In this document: positions 24,401 to 36,700 of the stretch, in pieces | Layout of the letters: each line of letters opens with the position of its first letter | Numbering within the stretch: the stretch's first letter is position 1 | Origin: Rhizophagus irregularis | Taxonomy: Eukaryota > Glomeromycota > Glomeromycetes > Glomerales > Glomeraceae | Assembly: GCF_026210795.1 (NCBI RefSeq) | Contig: NC_089444.1 | Location: 2,532,501 to 2,596,500 of the forward strand | Length of the DNA stretch: 64,000 bases | Reading direction: 5' to 3' | The notes under the pieces: model-generated | The model's input: the letters and a program-made list of their open reading frames with translations, nothing else | What the model was told of the DNA's origin: nothing | Databases searched by the model: none | Position numbers and translations under genes: made by a program

Positions 24401-25829
24401 TATCTGGATTTTGAGATATTCCATACAATACTTGAAATTCTTTATGCTTTGTTGGATATTTCTTTGCCTAAATATAAATAAATAGATTGTAAATATATTA
24501 ATAAAAAATACTTAAGAAGAAATTATTTCATACCTCATTAATTATAGAATCAATGGATTCTTGTGAATTATGTAAACATTTTAAAGCAACTTCTTTATTT
24601 GAATCTCTTGTATAATTTTCATCCTGCCAATACTTCTTATATAATGGACCATCCTTCCATATTGCTGAATATACTGTTATAAGACCATTTTTGCCTGTCT
24701 CTTTAATTTCATTAAACTGATTGTATGGTATCCATTCAAGCACTATATCATCATAGTAATTTATTTTTAATTGCCTTTCTTGAATGAAATCATCAATTTT
24801 TTCATTTCCACTAATCCAATTTGTCAAGTTTATAATATAGTAGGTTTGAACAAAAATATAATCTCCTGTATCTGGATTTTGAGATATTCCATACAATACT
24901 TGAAATTCTTTATGTTTTGTTGGATATTTCTTTGCCTAAATATAAATAAAGAGATTGTAAATATATTAATTAAAAAAAATACTTAGGAAGAAATTTCACA
25001 CCTCATTTATTATAGAATCAATAGATTCTTGTGAATTATGTAAACATTTTAAAGCAACTTTTTTATTTGAATCTCTTGTATAATTTTCATCCTGCCAATA
25101 CTTCTTATATAATGGACCATCCTTCCATATTGCTGAATATACTGTTATAAGATCATTTTTGCCTGTCTCTTTAATTTCATTAAACTGATTGTATGGTATC
25201 CATTCAAGCACTATATCATCATAGTAATTTATTTTTAATTGCCTTTCTTGAATGAAATCATCAATTTTTTCATTTCCACTAATACAATTTGTCAAGTTTA
25301 TAAAATAATAGTTTTGAACAAAAATATAATCTCCTGTATCTGGATTTTGAGATATTCCATACAATACTTGAAATTCTTCACGTTTTGTTGGATATTTCTT
25401 TGCCTGAATATAAATAAAAGAGGTTGTAAATATATTAATTAAAAAAATATTTAAATATTTAAAGAAATTTCATACCTCATTTATTATAGAATCAATGGAT
25501 TCTTGTGAATTATGTAAACATTTTAAAGCAACTTCTTTATTTGAATCTCTTGTATAATTTTCATATGAATAATGCATCTTATATAATGGACCATCCTTCC
25601 ATATTGCTGAATATACTGTTATAAGACCATTTTTGCCTGTCTCTTTAATTTCATTAAACTGATTGTATGGTATCCATTCAAGCACAATGTCATTATGGTC
25701 ATTAATTTTTAATTGCCTTTCTTGGATGAAGTCGTCAATTTTTTTATTTCCGCTGGTCCAACTTGTAAAATTGGTTTCTAAATACTCCAGAATATTATCT
25801 TTTGTTAAAGGTATATTTTGAGAAAACAT
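21483..25829 (-). CDS. Kinase gene B: 6 degenerate N-lobe exons plus one complete TKL kinase
   Basis: Predicted 8 exons: 25829-25476, 25403-25002, 24935-24534, 24467-24069, 23998-23594, 23514-23140, 22841-22467, 22370-21483. All junctions are phase 0; joined length is 1200 codons (1199 aa). Exons 1-6 encode N-lobes with GKNGLITVYS or close variants. Exon 7 (residues 780-904) has an intact GKGGFSTVYSAEW loop. Exon 8 gives the rest: YGISQNPDT, LVHRDFHTGN, SDMGLC, APEVLRGNPY, DIYSFGMIMYFVATGKQPFG, and a tail ending ALPISFK. The kinase spans about residues 850-1110. The start MFSQNIPLTKDNILEYLETN matches genes A and C; the TTG three codons upstream is rejected because ATG is conserved. Closest to gene A in its last two exons. 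Exons 4 and 6 are near-copies although not adjacent. Intron 6 holds a MITE. Likely an active kinase; partners unknown. Confidence 0.85.
22870..23088. mobile_element. MULE-like MITE in intron 6 of kinase gene B
   Basis: The sister intron at 23999-24068 reads straight through 'ataagaatatattaatta'. Here the same phrase is opened by 219 bp, with agaatatat repeated on both sides (22861-22869 and 23089-23097), a 9-bp target duplication. Inverted repeats include a perfect 16-bp core, AACATGTAGTGTATGG (22882-22897 and 23061-23076), and extend imperfectly to about 38 bp. The 9-bp duplication suggests a Mutator-like element. It carries TCACGTGA at 23008-23015. The open frames across it are not genes. 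Confidence 0.92.
23140..25829 (-). repeat. Tandem array of 6 kinase N-lobe exons (gene B)
   Basis: Six units with introns of 66-79 bp. Exons 2 and 3 are almost identical. Exons 4 and 6 share the variable segment WNKQYKEYTRDSNKK and the phrase QESIDTLINE, together with their downstream introns, which begin 'ctaatatacagtaaatataa' on the plus strand. This means a block running from an exon into the next exon's 5' end was duplicated as one piece. Confidence 0.88.
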
Positions 25830-25950
25830 CGTTTTCAAAAGCTCAAAAATTTTTTCAAAAAAATATCTTTATTTATAATAAACTTTGTACCGACTGTAAC
25901 ATACAAAGTAATAGGTAACACAACAATTGACACAAATTACTTATGTAAGT

Positions 25951-25960
25951 ATTACGTAAT
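25951..25960. promoter_or_regulatory. ATTACGTAAT palindrome upstream of gene B
   Basis: Same 10-bp palindrome as upstream of genes A and C, here about 122 bp before the ATG, followed by the shared phrase 'gatgtcgatcatagtcacaa'. Candidate bZIP site, inferred. Confidence 0.45.
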
Positions 25961-26259
25961 GGGGCTTGGTAATATTTGATGTCGATCATAGTCACAATTA
26001 TTTGAAAAAAAATTTTCTTGTAAATTTTTTCATAACTTTATACGAAACCTTTTAATATTATTAACAAAAGTACGCTTTTACATTATATATTGTATAATAT
26101 GTGTTTTGGAATTAAAAAAAACCTCTTTTAACCTTGAAATCACACTGAATCGAAAATAGTAAAGCCACTATATTAAAACCACATTAACTGGAGTGTTCTC
26201 CGACTTCTTTTACTCCAGCAGTTGAATCAATACATTATATTTTATATGAGAATAATCAA

Positions 26260-27290
26260 TCTATATAATTAAAAAATTTTGTTTGTGCGACTAACATTTA
26301 GATTAGCTAGTTTGTATAAATTAATTTTGAATTGTTGAACTGTATTCTTTATAGTTAAGTCCTGCTTGATCGGCAAGTCATGTTGTTCATCTAATTCAAT
26401 TCCAGTTAATGAAATCTATATAACTAAAAAAATACATAAAAAAATTGTAACATTTAGACTAGCATGTATAAATAGTTTTGAATTGTGTAATATATTTTCT
26501 TTTTGCGCCTAATCTATTCCATGTTAGCGTAAGTTATTTGCTCTTTATTATCTAGATTATTTAGGTTAATATCGGTAAGTTCATGAATTTAGATCATTTG
26601 TTGATTATTAATTTTAATTATATAATTAATAGAGAATTATATTCTTTTTGGTTAGATCATCGATCCTAAGAAGGTCAGATCGGTTATATTTTTTTTTATA
26701 GACTAAAACCCATTTTTTTACGTATATAAATATTTTTTCCCCGTTATGACTTTTTTTTGTTATTTGATTTTTTTATGATATACTGAAATACAACCAATAA
26801 AATATTTATTATGGATATATGCAAAAAATATAGCATAATTATGGCTGTTACATTTGTTTGTATTTCTTAATTATATATTTTGCAATTCTTAGTATTTTGA
26901 AATGTATATAAATTTGGTTATGTGGAATTTATGGTTTATTGCAATAAATCTATATAACTAAAAAATTTCTCTGACGTTTGGATTAGTCTCTGTATAAATA
27001 ATTTGAATTGTGTAACTTGAAACTCCATGCCATATAATTAAAACCCCGCTTGATCTATTTATATTCGATCTAATCAGAATTTTTTTTTTGGTTATTAATT
27101 TTTTTTGTCCGATTTTTTTTCTCCCTTTTCTTCTTTCAGTTTAATTTTTTTTTCAACCGAAAAATTTATTTTTCTCATTCTTTTCCCGTTTAGGTTCAAT
27201 TTATTCCCAAACTGAAAATTTTTTTTTTTATTATATACTAAAAAAATTGGTGTGTAACCGTTACGTTTAGATTAACTTGTTTCCGATCTA
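26260..27290 (+). repeat. Cluster of a diverged ~85-bp repeat (four copies)
   Basis: Copies start near 26260, 26412, 26946 and 27236. The pattern is 'ctatataactaaaaaa', a few bases, 'acatttagattag', 'tgtataaat' and 'ttgaattgtgtaa'. A fifth, inverted copy lies near 53615-53670 ('gttacacaatctaaattatt', 'ttggttatatagatt'). No coding content. It may be a solo terminal repeat or a short dispersed element. Confidence 0.6.
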
Positions 27291-28174
27291 AATTTTTTTG
27301 GTTCCCCCTTTCTTAAACCGAATGATTCTTATTTTTTCAAATTTTCTCTTTTCTCTTTCGAAGCATCCTTTTCTTTTCCTTTTTTTTTAAAAAAAAAAAT
27401 TTTCATTTTTTTCTCTTCTATTTTTTGTTTTTTTCATTCTTTTCCCGGATTCAGTTTTTTTTTCCAAAACCGAAAAATTATTATTATTTTTTTTTATTTT
27501 TTTTTTTATTAAATAATCTTTTAAAGTCTTTTTTAAATCATGTTATTAAAAATATTCTTTTTTTGAATTTTTTTTTTCGGTCTTTTTGGACCGAATTATT
27601 GTCCTTTTTTTTTCAAATTTTTTTCGGTACTTATTTTCTTTTTAAACCCGATTCCTTTCTTCATCCTTTTTTTTCCCAAGTTTTTTTTTTCTTTTTCTTT
27701 CGAATTTTTCTTTATTTTTTCTTTCTTTTTCCTTTTTGATTTCTTTTTTCAACCCGATTTTTCTTTTGTTCCTCCCCACTTATTTTTTCAAATTTTTTTT
27801 GTTTGTTTTTGGTTGGCTTTTTCAATCCGAAAAATTTTTTCCCCTTTCCTTTTTCTTATCATTAATAATAATAATATTGTTTTGTATCAAGCTCAATAAT
27901 AAATAGACTGACATAATTATTTATTTTTTGTAACAATAGATCGTTATAATTAATTTTTCTGGGAAATTTTTTTTCATATTAATTAATGAGACGATAGGCC
28001 GATCATGTTCTGATTCTAAAGTAAAATTTTACTATTCCAATTAGCCAGGATATAATTGATTTATCCCCTGTCATTTACGTAATCAAAGCTTACTAATAGT
28101 CTAATAGTCTAATATTGTATAAAAAGCCCCAAATTTAATTTTAAAAGCTTATTTCTCCTTTTCTCTATATTAAC

Positions 28175-29863
28175 ATGGCTAGTTTTATGAAAGCTTCCGA
28201 ATTATTGATTTCAAAAATAATACTGTTATTTTAGACGAACTAAAAGAAAAGTCAAGTCATATAAAAAATGCACAACTTTCTGAAATATACAAAAACCTTC
28301 AAAATCATCCACTTTTAAAGAAACATATAACCATCCTTGTATAGAAACTTTACAAAGTATGCTACAGTTGCAAAACCTAAAAATACTCAACAAAATACAT
28401 GTTTATGGTTTTCTAGATTTGACGAATTTGTAAAAAATACACAACCTGCTATAGATTTACTTACTCTTTATGATAAAAATGTTATTGCACTACTTTTATG
28501 TGAATTTATAATAGTTATAAAAACAAGGGAGAATAAAGAATACAAAGCAAACTCTTTATACAATGGGATATGTGCTATAAATAGGTTCTATCAGGAAATA
28601 TTTAAAACTAATGAATCATTTAATATACATGAAGATCATGAGTTTAGATCTGTACATGATACTTTACATGCTAGAATGATTGAATTAGAAGAAATTAATA
28701 ATGGCGATTATAATGGAGCTGATCCTCTTACTAATGAAGAAATGATCCAAATATTTGAACATCCTGATATGTCAAATAATATGCCAGATGGACTATTAAG
28801 AAGGGTTCTTTTTATGGGTTGGATGTTGTACAGCACGGAGAGGTGGATCTTACCATAATATTATGGCTGAACATTTTAAAGAACGAGATGATGGTGGATT
28901 TAATGTTATAACAATTCACGATAAAACTCATCAAGGTGGGTATTACCATAAAACAAATTCTAATCAACATCCTATACATATTATTCCATCAGATGAAATA
29001 GGGGTACATGGCGCATGCTGTGATATCAAGAAATATTTAAAATTGCGTCCAAGAAATGCTGAAGCAAATTTTTTTCTTCGCATAAATAAAGATCCTAAAG
29101 ATATTAATTTATTTCCTAAATTACACATTTAATAAAACTAGTAATCATTGATTAAAAATTATATTTATTGTTTAGAAATTGAAAATGGAAACTGGTATAC
29201 TACTTCTCATATGGGTCGAGACAAATTATCTGGAATGTTAAAAGAAATCTGCAATATTACAGGAATTGATTGTACAAATAAAAGAATTGTAAATCATTCA
29301 TTACGAAAATATACTGCTCAGAAATTAAATGACGAGGGATTAGATTCACAAGCAATAATGAACGTAACATTACATCGATCTTTAGCAGGATTAAATGTGT
29401 AAGTAACTATTAATTTATTAATTTTATGTTGCTACCAAATTATTAATTTGTCTTGCTTATTAGATATCGAAAACAGAATGAAAAACAAAAGCTAACTATC
29501 GCTAAGTTAACCCTCCCAAGTGTTTCTAAGGTATATTGACTATATTGTTATTAACCATTGAAATAATTTTATTTAAATATTATTAATTATTTTGTATATT
29601 TTATTTACAAGTATGTGCCAGAAAATTTTAATACAACAGAAAATTCAAATGCGAAAAAATCCAATGCAAAAGAAAACCTTAATGAAGCAGCAATTTCTAA
29701 TGCTGAGGAAATTGATATATCATCTGAAACAGAAAGGGAACCACTATCTGAAATCCAAAATACAGTTCCTTCAAAACGTAAAAATGACTTAGTTTTTAAC
29801 AATAGTAAACTTAATTTATTAAATGTAAAAACATTACTATTAATATCACAAAATAAATTATAG
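28175..29863 (+). pseudogene. Broken crypton/DUF3504-like tyrosine recombinase
   Basis: The reading frame breaks at least three times: a shift near the start (28175 frame to the 28337 frame), a one-base shift near 28830 (…GWMLY then ARRGGSYH), and stops from 29130. Read across the breaks, the motifs of tyrosine recombinases appear in order: the first catalytic Arg in RRGGSYH, HSLRK (H-x-x-R), LHRSLAGL (second His) and NVYRKQ (Tyr, just past an intron). Two introns look intact: 29399-29463 (GTAAGT…TTAG) and 29531-29611 (GTATAT…CAAG). The last exon, from 29612, encodes an acidic, Asn/Glu-rich tail ending at 29863. The style matches DUF3504 proteins, thought to derive from Crypton elements and common in Glomeromycotina. 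The shifts suggest a dead copy; sequencing error cannot be excluded. Confidence 0.75.
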
Positions 29864-30232
29864 TTATTATATGTACTGGAAATGCATAAATAAATATATA
29901 TGAATTGATCGTCTAGTAGGCATAAATCACTTGCATAACCACGTAAATGATGTCGATCAGGGGATAATAATAGTACAAAACTAGACCTATTCACACTGCA
30001 TGGCAAATAAAATATAAGTGTGTTATTATTAGTCTCTTATTTGATGGGCAAGTATCATCTCCGGCGCAACGTGACGGGTTTACGCCTAGTTTATATTGAT
30101 TTTTTTTTATCAATAATAAATTTTAACTTTAGAAAATTAAATAAAGTGGGAACTATTTTCATAGTTATTATGTTAATATACAGTTAATATAGCTTATTCT
30201 TATTATTTTATAATACTACGTGGTGGATTTTA

Positions 30233-30575
30233 TGAAATTTATCTAATTAACTTACACTAAATTTCAATTTAATAGTGCTCAAGATCTAAAAAATGTAAGG
30301 AACTAAAAATTATAATTAAAATTTAACTTAAACCAATATTCTCGAATACTTTATCAACTTGGTTTATTTTATTATGTAAATACCTTATTAAAAATTTTAT
30401 AATAACGAGCTTGAAAAATATAAAAAAAAAATGGTTGGTCAAATGTCTTATGAACGCTGATCATCAGCATTTGATATTTAACAACGGAAATAAATTTTCA
30501 TTATTTTTGGCATTTCGATAATGGTCCTCTGATTGGTCGAAATTACTAAAATTGAGAAAACTCCTTGTTAAATAA
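30233..30575 (+). repeat. Dispersed repeat copy 3
   Basis: Direct-orientation match to 10420-10935 and 48970-49335, and it holds the uninterrupted form of the site that is split by an insertion at 10603-10772. No kinase gene adjoins it, which shows that the repeat can exist apart from the kinase module. Confidence 0.7.
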
Positions 30576-30754
30576 TACTTAAATTATTATAAATACAACT
30601 ATTAATGTAAGAGAATTCCTAGCTATTTTTTTTTTAATGACATAAAAGAGTCTTACATAATCTGTTTATGTAATTATGAAATATTAGCAAATTCTTATTA
30701 TTTTCTATATTACTTATTACAAGTCTTTATATAAATTTTGAATTTTATAGTATC

Positions 30755-31003
30755 ATGGCCGTGGCCCGCATTGGATACTGTATCATACAAGCAAATAAGT
30801 CAATATCGGCTTTAAACGATGATCTATGTGCTATATCTCATTTTATTGGTTCTATTTTACAATCCATCTATCCTTTTTGCTATTTAATTATATTTAATAC
30901 CATTTATAATTTATCCGTTATAAGAACAAGTCGCACAATTTGGTCATCCGAGTTGATATTTTTACTTAGATTAAAAGATGTCCTTGAAGTCTTGAACTTC
31001 TAG
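30755..31003 (+). other. 82-codon open frame within a repeat, doubtful gene
   Basis: It starts MAVARIGYCIIQANKSISAL and has hydrophobic stretches (SIYPFCYLIIFNTIYNL), but nothing I recognise. The same DNA appears near 11030-11090 and 49500-49650 with the frame destroyed ('gatctatgtgctatatctca'). It is either a remnant of a repeat-encoded protein or chance. Confidence 0.2.
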
Positions 31004-31736
31004 CCATTTATGCTGTTAAACTTTTCTTAACGCTCTAAAACTTTTTATACTTATATTATAAATAATTTCTATTTATAGCTTTATCAAAACTATCAAAACT
31101 TTCATCAATCATAATAACTGGCTAAAATAAAACGATAAATGTTAAATAAGATAAAGTTTAAATTATAAAACCTACGTTTTAAAATTACAATATGTAATAC
31201 AAAATTGTCTTCATTACAGAATAACAATAAAATAGAGAATTTTAAATAAAAATTTCTCTATATTGTGAAGTTAAATTTTTATATAAGCAATATAAAAATA
31301 AGGTAATCAGCACTCGTTTACCATTAGTTCTACGCGGCCAGAATTACATAATTCCGCCTGGAATTATTCAAAAAGGGAAGGATCAACACGTTATTTTGGC
31401 TATTAACAACTTACAACCAGTTTAAAGTCACGAAAGTTAATTTTTTTAAATCTGCCTCATGAGTTTATAATATTAAAATAATTATGATTAACTCAATTTT
31501 GTTGCATTAATTTATCAAGTATTTTAACTTCTAATGATAAAATAAATAAAAAAAAATTGACATAAGAAAAGAACAATAATTACAATAATTTCAAGATTTT
31601 TAGATAATCATATTTAAAACTTTACTATTTTACTATTACATTTACATATATTTTGTTAATTGATAATTAAGAAAACTATAAATTCTGATACAATTAACTT
31701 CATTGGAAAATTATTGATCAAATTTTTTTATTAACA

Positions 31737-32655
31737 GATAGACTATTGTACTACAGTGTATCTGATCTTAGTATAGTATGATTTTGTAAAATAGTGTGTA
31801 GTTTGCGTTTTTTGCTAGTACGTATGATTTATAAATCGTACATACTACTTTGAAAATTGTACGTATGTAGTGAAAAAAAAATCATACATACGTATATAAA
31901 TCATATTTTTTTACCAGCCTCGTCATACACTTTTTCGATGGCGCTCGCTTTTTTTTAGAATATGAAAATAAAAATTAAATAAATATTTTTATTTGTTATA
32001 CACTTATACTAGCATGTCATTATTTATGTGCATTTAATATCTTTAAATAAATAAATTATAAACACAACCATATTTAAGCTTTTTCAAGTTCTTTATTAAA
32101 TTTTAAATTTTTTTTAATTTTTTTAATTTTCTTGCAGAACTTAAATGAAAAAAATTGAAGCTGCAAAATACTAAATTACCTATAATTCTAATCTTTTTCT
32201 TTACTAAATTAGCCAATTATAAAGCTTCGATAATTTCTTTTACATCTGGGAAAACTATTTCTATTTTATTAATTATTTAATATTTTAATTGATATAATTA
32301 TTTTAATTAATTTATTTATATTTATGTAATAAATTTTTTTATAAAATAAATCTCGAATTGATAAAAAAAATTAGGGAAAGAATAATTACATAATTATATT
32401 TTTCGTATTTAATATATCGTGTAATCGTCTTCGTTGATCAAAACTTCGAATTATCATAATTATGTGTTATTTGTATGTAATAAAAAATTTATATCATACT
32501 ATCATACATACATATTATTATATATGATAAAGTATATATGTACCATAAAAAATCAATACATACAAAGTAAAAATTCCACAAACATACTAACTTACAAAAT
32601 CATACTATACTAATATTATATATACTCATTGTACTATTGTACTACTTACTACCTG
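31737..32655. mobile_element. Inverted-repeat element of about 0.9 kb
   Basis: The left arm (from CAGATAG…, through 'tagtatagtatgattttgta') is mirrored by the right arm (to …CTACCTG, 'tacaaaatcatactatacta' near 32595). The arms match imperfectly over roughly 80-100 bp and are filled with 'catac/gtatg' words. The interior has no coding capacity. I could not find a clear target duplication, so the ends are approximate. Confidence 0.6.
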
Positions 32656-33716
32656 TGAAAAATAATTACGATACAATGAAAAAAATTTTTATTGGTTTGA
32701 AATCAAAGGTACAATGTTTTTATTAAATAATTAAGAAATATGACTTATTTTACGTTGGAAATCGTGAAGTTAATCAATTTACAATGAAAAAAATTTATAT
32801 ATTAAATAGAGAGAAAGTTTCTTTTCTTTCGTTCCTATCATTAAATTCTTTTTATGTTTTACACGTACAATTGTCATTCAAAAGTCAATACTTACTTTCT
32901 ATTATGATTAAAAATGTAGTGTTTTTATTTATAAATATAATATCCTATACACATTTTTTATTGGATGGGAACGAAACTTCTATGCTACAAATTTCGTGAT
33001 TTTCTTCAAGAAACAAAATTATGAAACGCAATAAATTGTGAAACTAAAATCCTTTTATTAGTATAGTTGCAATAACTAGTTACTGAAGAAACTACAGTAA
33101 TTAAGAAATTTTATACAATATTTATCCGTAACATGAAAACTCTGACTAACTTTATATATTGGTGATTAAAGTTATACAGCATAATCAATTATAATTCTTT
33201 AACTTTAATCCGAAAAAGAAAATGAAGAGTCTATTTAAAAATAAACCATTTATTGTTATTCTGAATTAGTATCAAGTATAAAAAAATAGTGCGATATATA
33301 AGAAATAATACGATATAAAATTAACTTTTATTAAGCTGCATGTCCTAGAGTACTTAAATATTTTTTTTCTGTATTTCACTCAAATGATTTCTAAGCGATT
33401 CTAATATTATGGAAATTTTATTTTGAGTCTTTGGTGTTATGAAATACATCTTTTTGATAAATTTATATTCTATATAATATCTAGTAATTTTAACTTCAAT
33501 AAGGTTTTTTTAATTAATTTAGTGTTTAAAGAAAGTTTATTTCATTTTTAAAGGAAGATTTTACTCTTAACGAAAAATTGATATATAATTTACTTAGTAT
33601 ACTTCCATAATAAATTCATTTTGTAATTGTCCAGAGCGAAGTGAAGGACTATATACTGTATGTTTATGAATGTTAATCATATTGTATTACGTGACGAAGT
33701 CCGTTTGTCCGCACGC

Positions 33717-34393
33717 GTCACGCTGGGGTGCGCGGTCAACCATGTAAATCAAAAGTATGTCAAGTTATATAAAAAAAATTATTAATAATGACAATATATA
33801 TAAGTTAAAATTTTAATATTACAATAATTCAAATATATACAAATTAATATAATGATGATAATATCAATTAATTTCTATAATGTAATAATGATAATGCAAT
33901 TTATTTTAATTTAGTAAAGCATTAATATGACATTATTTTGACTACTCATTATATATATTTATATTTCATGTTCAATTCGATGTGCAGCTTTAACGATTCT
34001 GCATTTTGAGAAAAAAAGCATATAAAGATTAAGGATATGATTTTATTAACAAAGTTACGAGGCCATTTCTTGTATTAATAATAAAATTCCTAAAAAAATT
34101 AGGCCTCAAGATAGACAAACTACTTAAAGTTCAAATTGCAAAATAACTTACTAGTTAATGTAAAAAAAAGGCTTCGTAACTTTTGTAAATATGGTTTGGA
34201 GAAACTAATAAGTGTCAAAATATTTGAGAAAGAAGTTGTTCGATCTGTGCAAAAAAAATGGGCCATTTTTTATAGTAATTTATTATGAAAATTTCGTTTA
34301 TCAAACTTAAACTCTAAAAATATTAACTATGTAAAATATTAGGTAACTTATATACTTTTGATTTACATAGTTGACCGCGCACTCCAGCGTCAC
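33717..34393. mobile_element. 677-bp element with 42-bp terminal inverted repeats
   Basis: The left end, 'gtcacgctggggtgcgcggt' and onwards (33717-33758), is the inverse of 34352-34393 with about three mismatches. The GC-rich ends stand out in this AT-rich region. The interior has no coding capacity. No target duplication was recognised. The superfamily is unassigned. Confidence 0.8.
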
Positions 34394-34728
34394 GTCACTG
34401 AAATTTTGTGATAAAAATAGAATAATAGATGGTACAAATTTTATCGCACCGGAACCATAACAGTTATTATTATTTGAGACATATTTACATATAACTTATT
34501 GATTTTTGTATTTTTATCGGTATTTCTTTAAATTATTTGATCGAAACGCCAATGCGAAAGATCACAAATCACATTAATAATCACGTGTTGTACGGTTAAC
34601 CTCTCTTTATTACTGTATTAGTATTGTAATAAATTTGATACAAATCTAATTTAATATAATATAGACGCAAAACATCTGATCAATAAAGTAACCTATATAC
34701 TAAAATAATCTCTTTAACTAGACTACAA

Positions 34729-34906
34729 CCCTATAAAAAATTTTTATCCGAATATTTCCATTATTTATCCGTGTCTTCCGTAAAAATTCCGTGAAAATGG
34801 TACATTCACGGATATCCGTGTTAGCGAGATGAAAATTTCCATGAAAATGATACATTTACGGAAAAAGCATGGAAAGATAAAACACGGATCAGATTTTTTA
34901 CAGGGG
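34729..34906. mobile_element. CCCTATAAAAA-type MITE (178 bp)
   Basis: Ends are 'ccctataaaaaatttttatc' on the left and, read inverted from the right, 'cccctgtaaaaaatctgatc'. Inside are facing 'cacggatatccgtg' and 'ccgtgaaaatg' words. It shares its terminus with elements at 37707, 55493 and, more loosely, 20993 and 46989. Target duplication is unclear. Confidence 0.65.
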
Positions 34907-36570
34907 CAAATCATTCAAAGAAAAATTCCTAGAATAATTAGTTTCTCTAAATACAGAAATATTATTATAATTCCATAGATCTGACAACTCTACTGATGTC
35001 CAAACATTAATTACACGTTTGTTCTGAGCCTCACTATATCCTAACCATCGTTACATGGTATCAAATACAAAACGATCTTTGACACGTTGACTAATACGAG
35101 ATGGAATCAAAGTACGATCTATTTTACTCGATCGTTTCATTTGTTGTGTAATACCTTTACTTCTTCCCAAATATTCATTTCTTCACATCGTAATATCCAA
35201 ATATATGGTCTACTCAGAATTTTTTATTTAATTTATAACGTATTTTATTTTACCTCTATTTTTATTTTTTTAGTTAAAATTATTTTTGTTAATTTTATAT
35301 TTACTTTTGCATCTTACCAATCATCTAGTTAATTTTTCATTTCTTTTTAATTGGTTGAAAATTACCAATCAAAATAATTTGATAGGAATAATTTTGAAAG
35401 TTTGAATTTGATGGTACTCAAATTTTCTTGCGGAGGATAATATAGCACATATTAGTATGATGAAATCTATTTAGCTATTTATATTTTAATTTTTTATAAT
35501 TGTTACATTTATAGTTTATATATTGATATAGTTACATTTAGATAGTTATTTTATTAATCATGTGGTATGATAAGTGCGGTAGTTTGAAGAATATATGGCT
35601 TTTCATTGTCTTTAGTTATGAGTAATTATTATTCATAGTTTGTCATTACAAATATTATATCATAAAGGAATTGTAGATAAAAAGGATTTAGGAATAGTTA
35701 TTATTTCGAAATACATAAATACAAGGGCTTTTAACCTTTGTCCAGCAAATAAAAATATTAATTATTAAAAGTTACATAAAGTATGCTCATAGTTTGTCTG
35801 AGATTTAATAAATGTTATTAAAATGATAAATAAATGAAAGTATGAACTGAATACATGTCTTGGATTTTGTTTGTAAAGTTTAAGTTTAATAAAGATAATA
35901 AAATCATAAGTTAATAAAAGAAATTAAGAGATATTTAAAGCAATGTAATGAGTTACTTCGTGTTATTGTTGTTCCACCAGGTGGCAGACAGTGTGAAACT
36001 TGTCACGGTTCGGTATGGGGACTTTTTACTATTAAATGATTGATATATTTTGTGTAACAGTAAATTTTACTTTGTTTGAAGCATTCTACATAATAGTATG
36101 TAATGAAATTTTACACATAAATTCAAAATACTTTGAAGCTTTTATGCATTAATTTTTATTAAAATTGGACAAATATTGAATAATTTTTATTAGAGACAAC
36201 TTTTGCAAAAATACTTTATTTATTATTTGATTATAGTGTTGTAATTTACATCAAATTAAACTTATACTTGTGATTTTTGCAGTGTTAATATAGACAAACT
36301 AAGTGAAAAAACAAAAATCATGGATTTATTAAAAATTTTACTATCTAGACAGCTTTTTCACCACTAATTAATTCGATTCCTTGTAAAAAATTACATATAT
36401 TAATTGCCGATCTGTCTAAGAATGGCACTATCGTATATATAAAATACATATAGCGAGTGAAATCTGACGCACGTACAATGTAAAGTCATTTTTTCATAGT
36501 AAAGTTACAATTATTTTAACATGTAATTTTTCCTTGAGTTTTTTTTACATACACTATTATTTAAAAAAAG

Positions 36571-36700
36571 TGTATTTAGCCGAAAATATTCAGCCGACCA
36601 ATAAAATATTCAAGATCAACATGAATTTTTTTCGGCTGGGTGTTGTTAGCCGAAAATTTACTGCGCCTTCGGCTGAATTTTTCGGCTAACTACACCATTA
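36571..36700. mobile_element. GTTAGCCGAAAA inverted-repeat element
   Basis: The left arm 'tgtatttagccgaaaatatt' followed by cagccga is mirrored by the right arm, 'tcggctgaatttttcggcta' then actacacc. The inner part also has 'ttcggctgggtgttgttagc'. The same terminus, 'aatggtgtagttagccgaaa', opens the insertion near 10.61 kb. The ends are approximate. Confidence 0.6.

Larger units (their letters stand above)
25830..28174. other. Gene B upstream module, dispersed repeats and polypyrimidine tract
   Basis: Positions 25830-26160 are the conserved upstream module. From 26260 to 27290 a diverged 85-bp repeat recurs. From about 27060 to 27860 the plus strand is almost pure T with some C (long 'tttttcttttt' runs), which makes a Phe-rich open frame at 27425-27739 that I reject as a gene. 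A sequence of opposite polarity (A-rich, 'aaaccgaaaataaaa') occurs at 53.2-53.5 kb. The last 150 bp lead into the recombinase relic. Confidence 0.6.

Noticed and set aside
27425-27739. Phe-rich 104-codon open frame
   Set aside because: It is the translation of a T/C-rich low-complexity tract with no codon or motif evidence.
29605-30006. 133-codon minus-strand open frame
   Set aside because: It is antisense to the last exon of the recombinase relic, which has splice and homology support.
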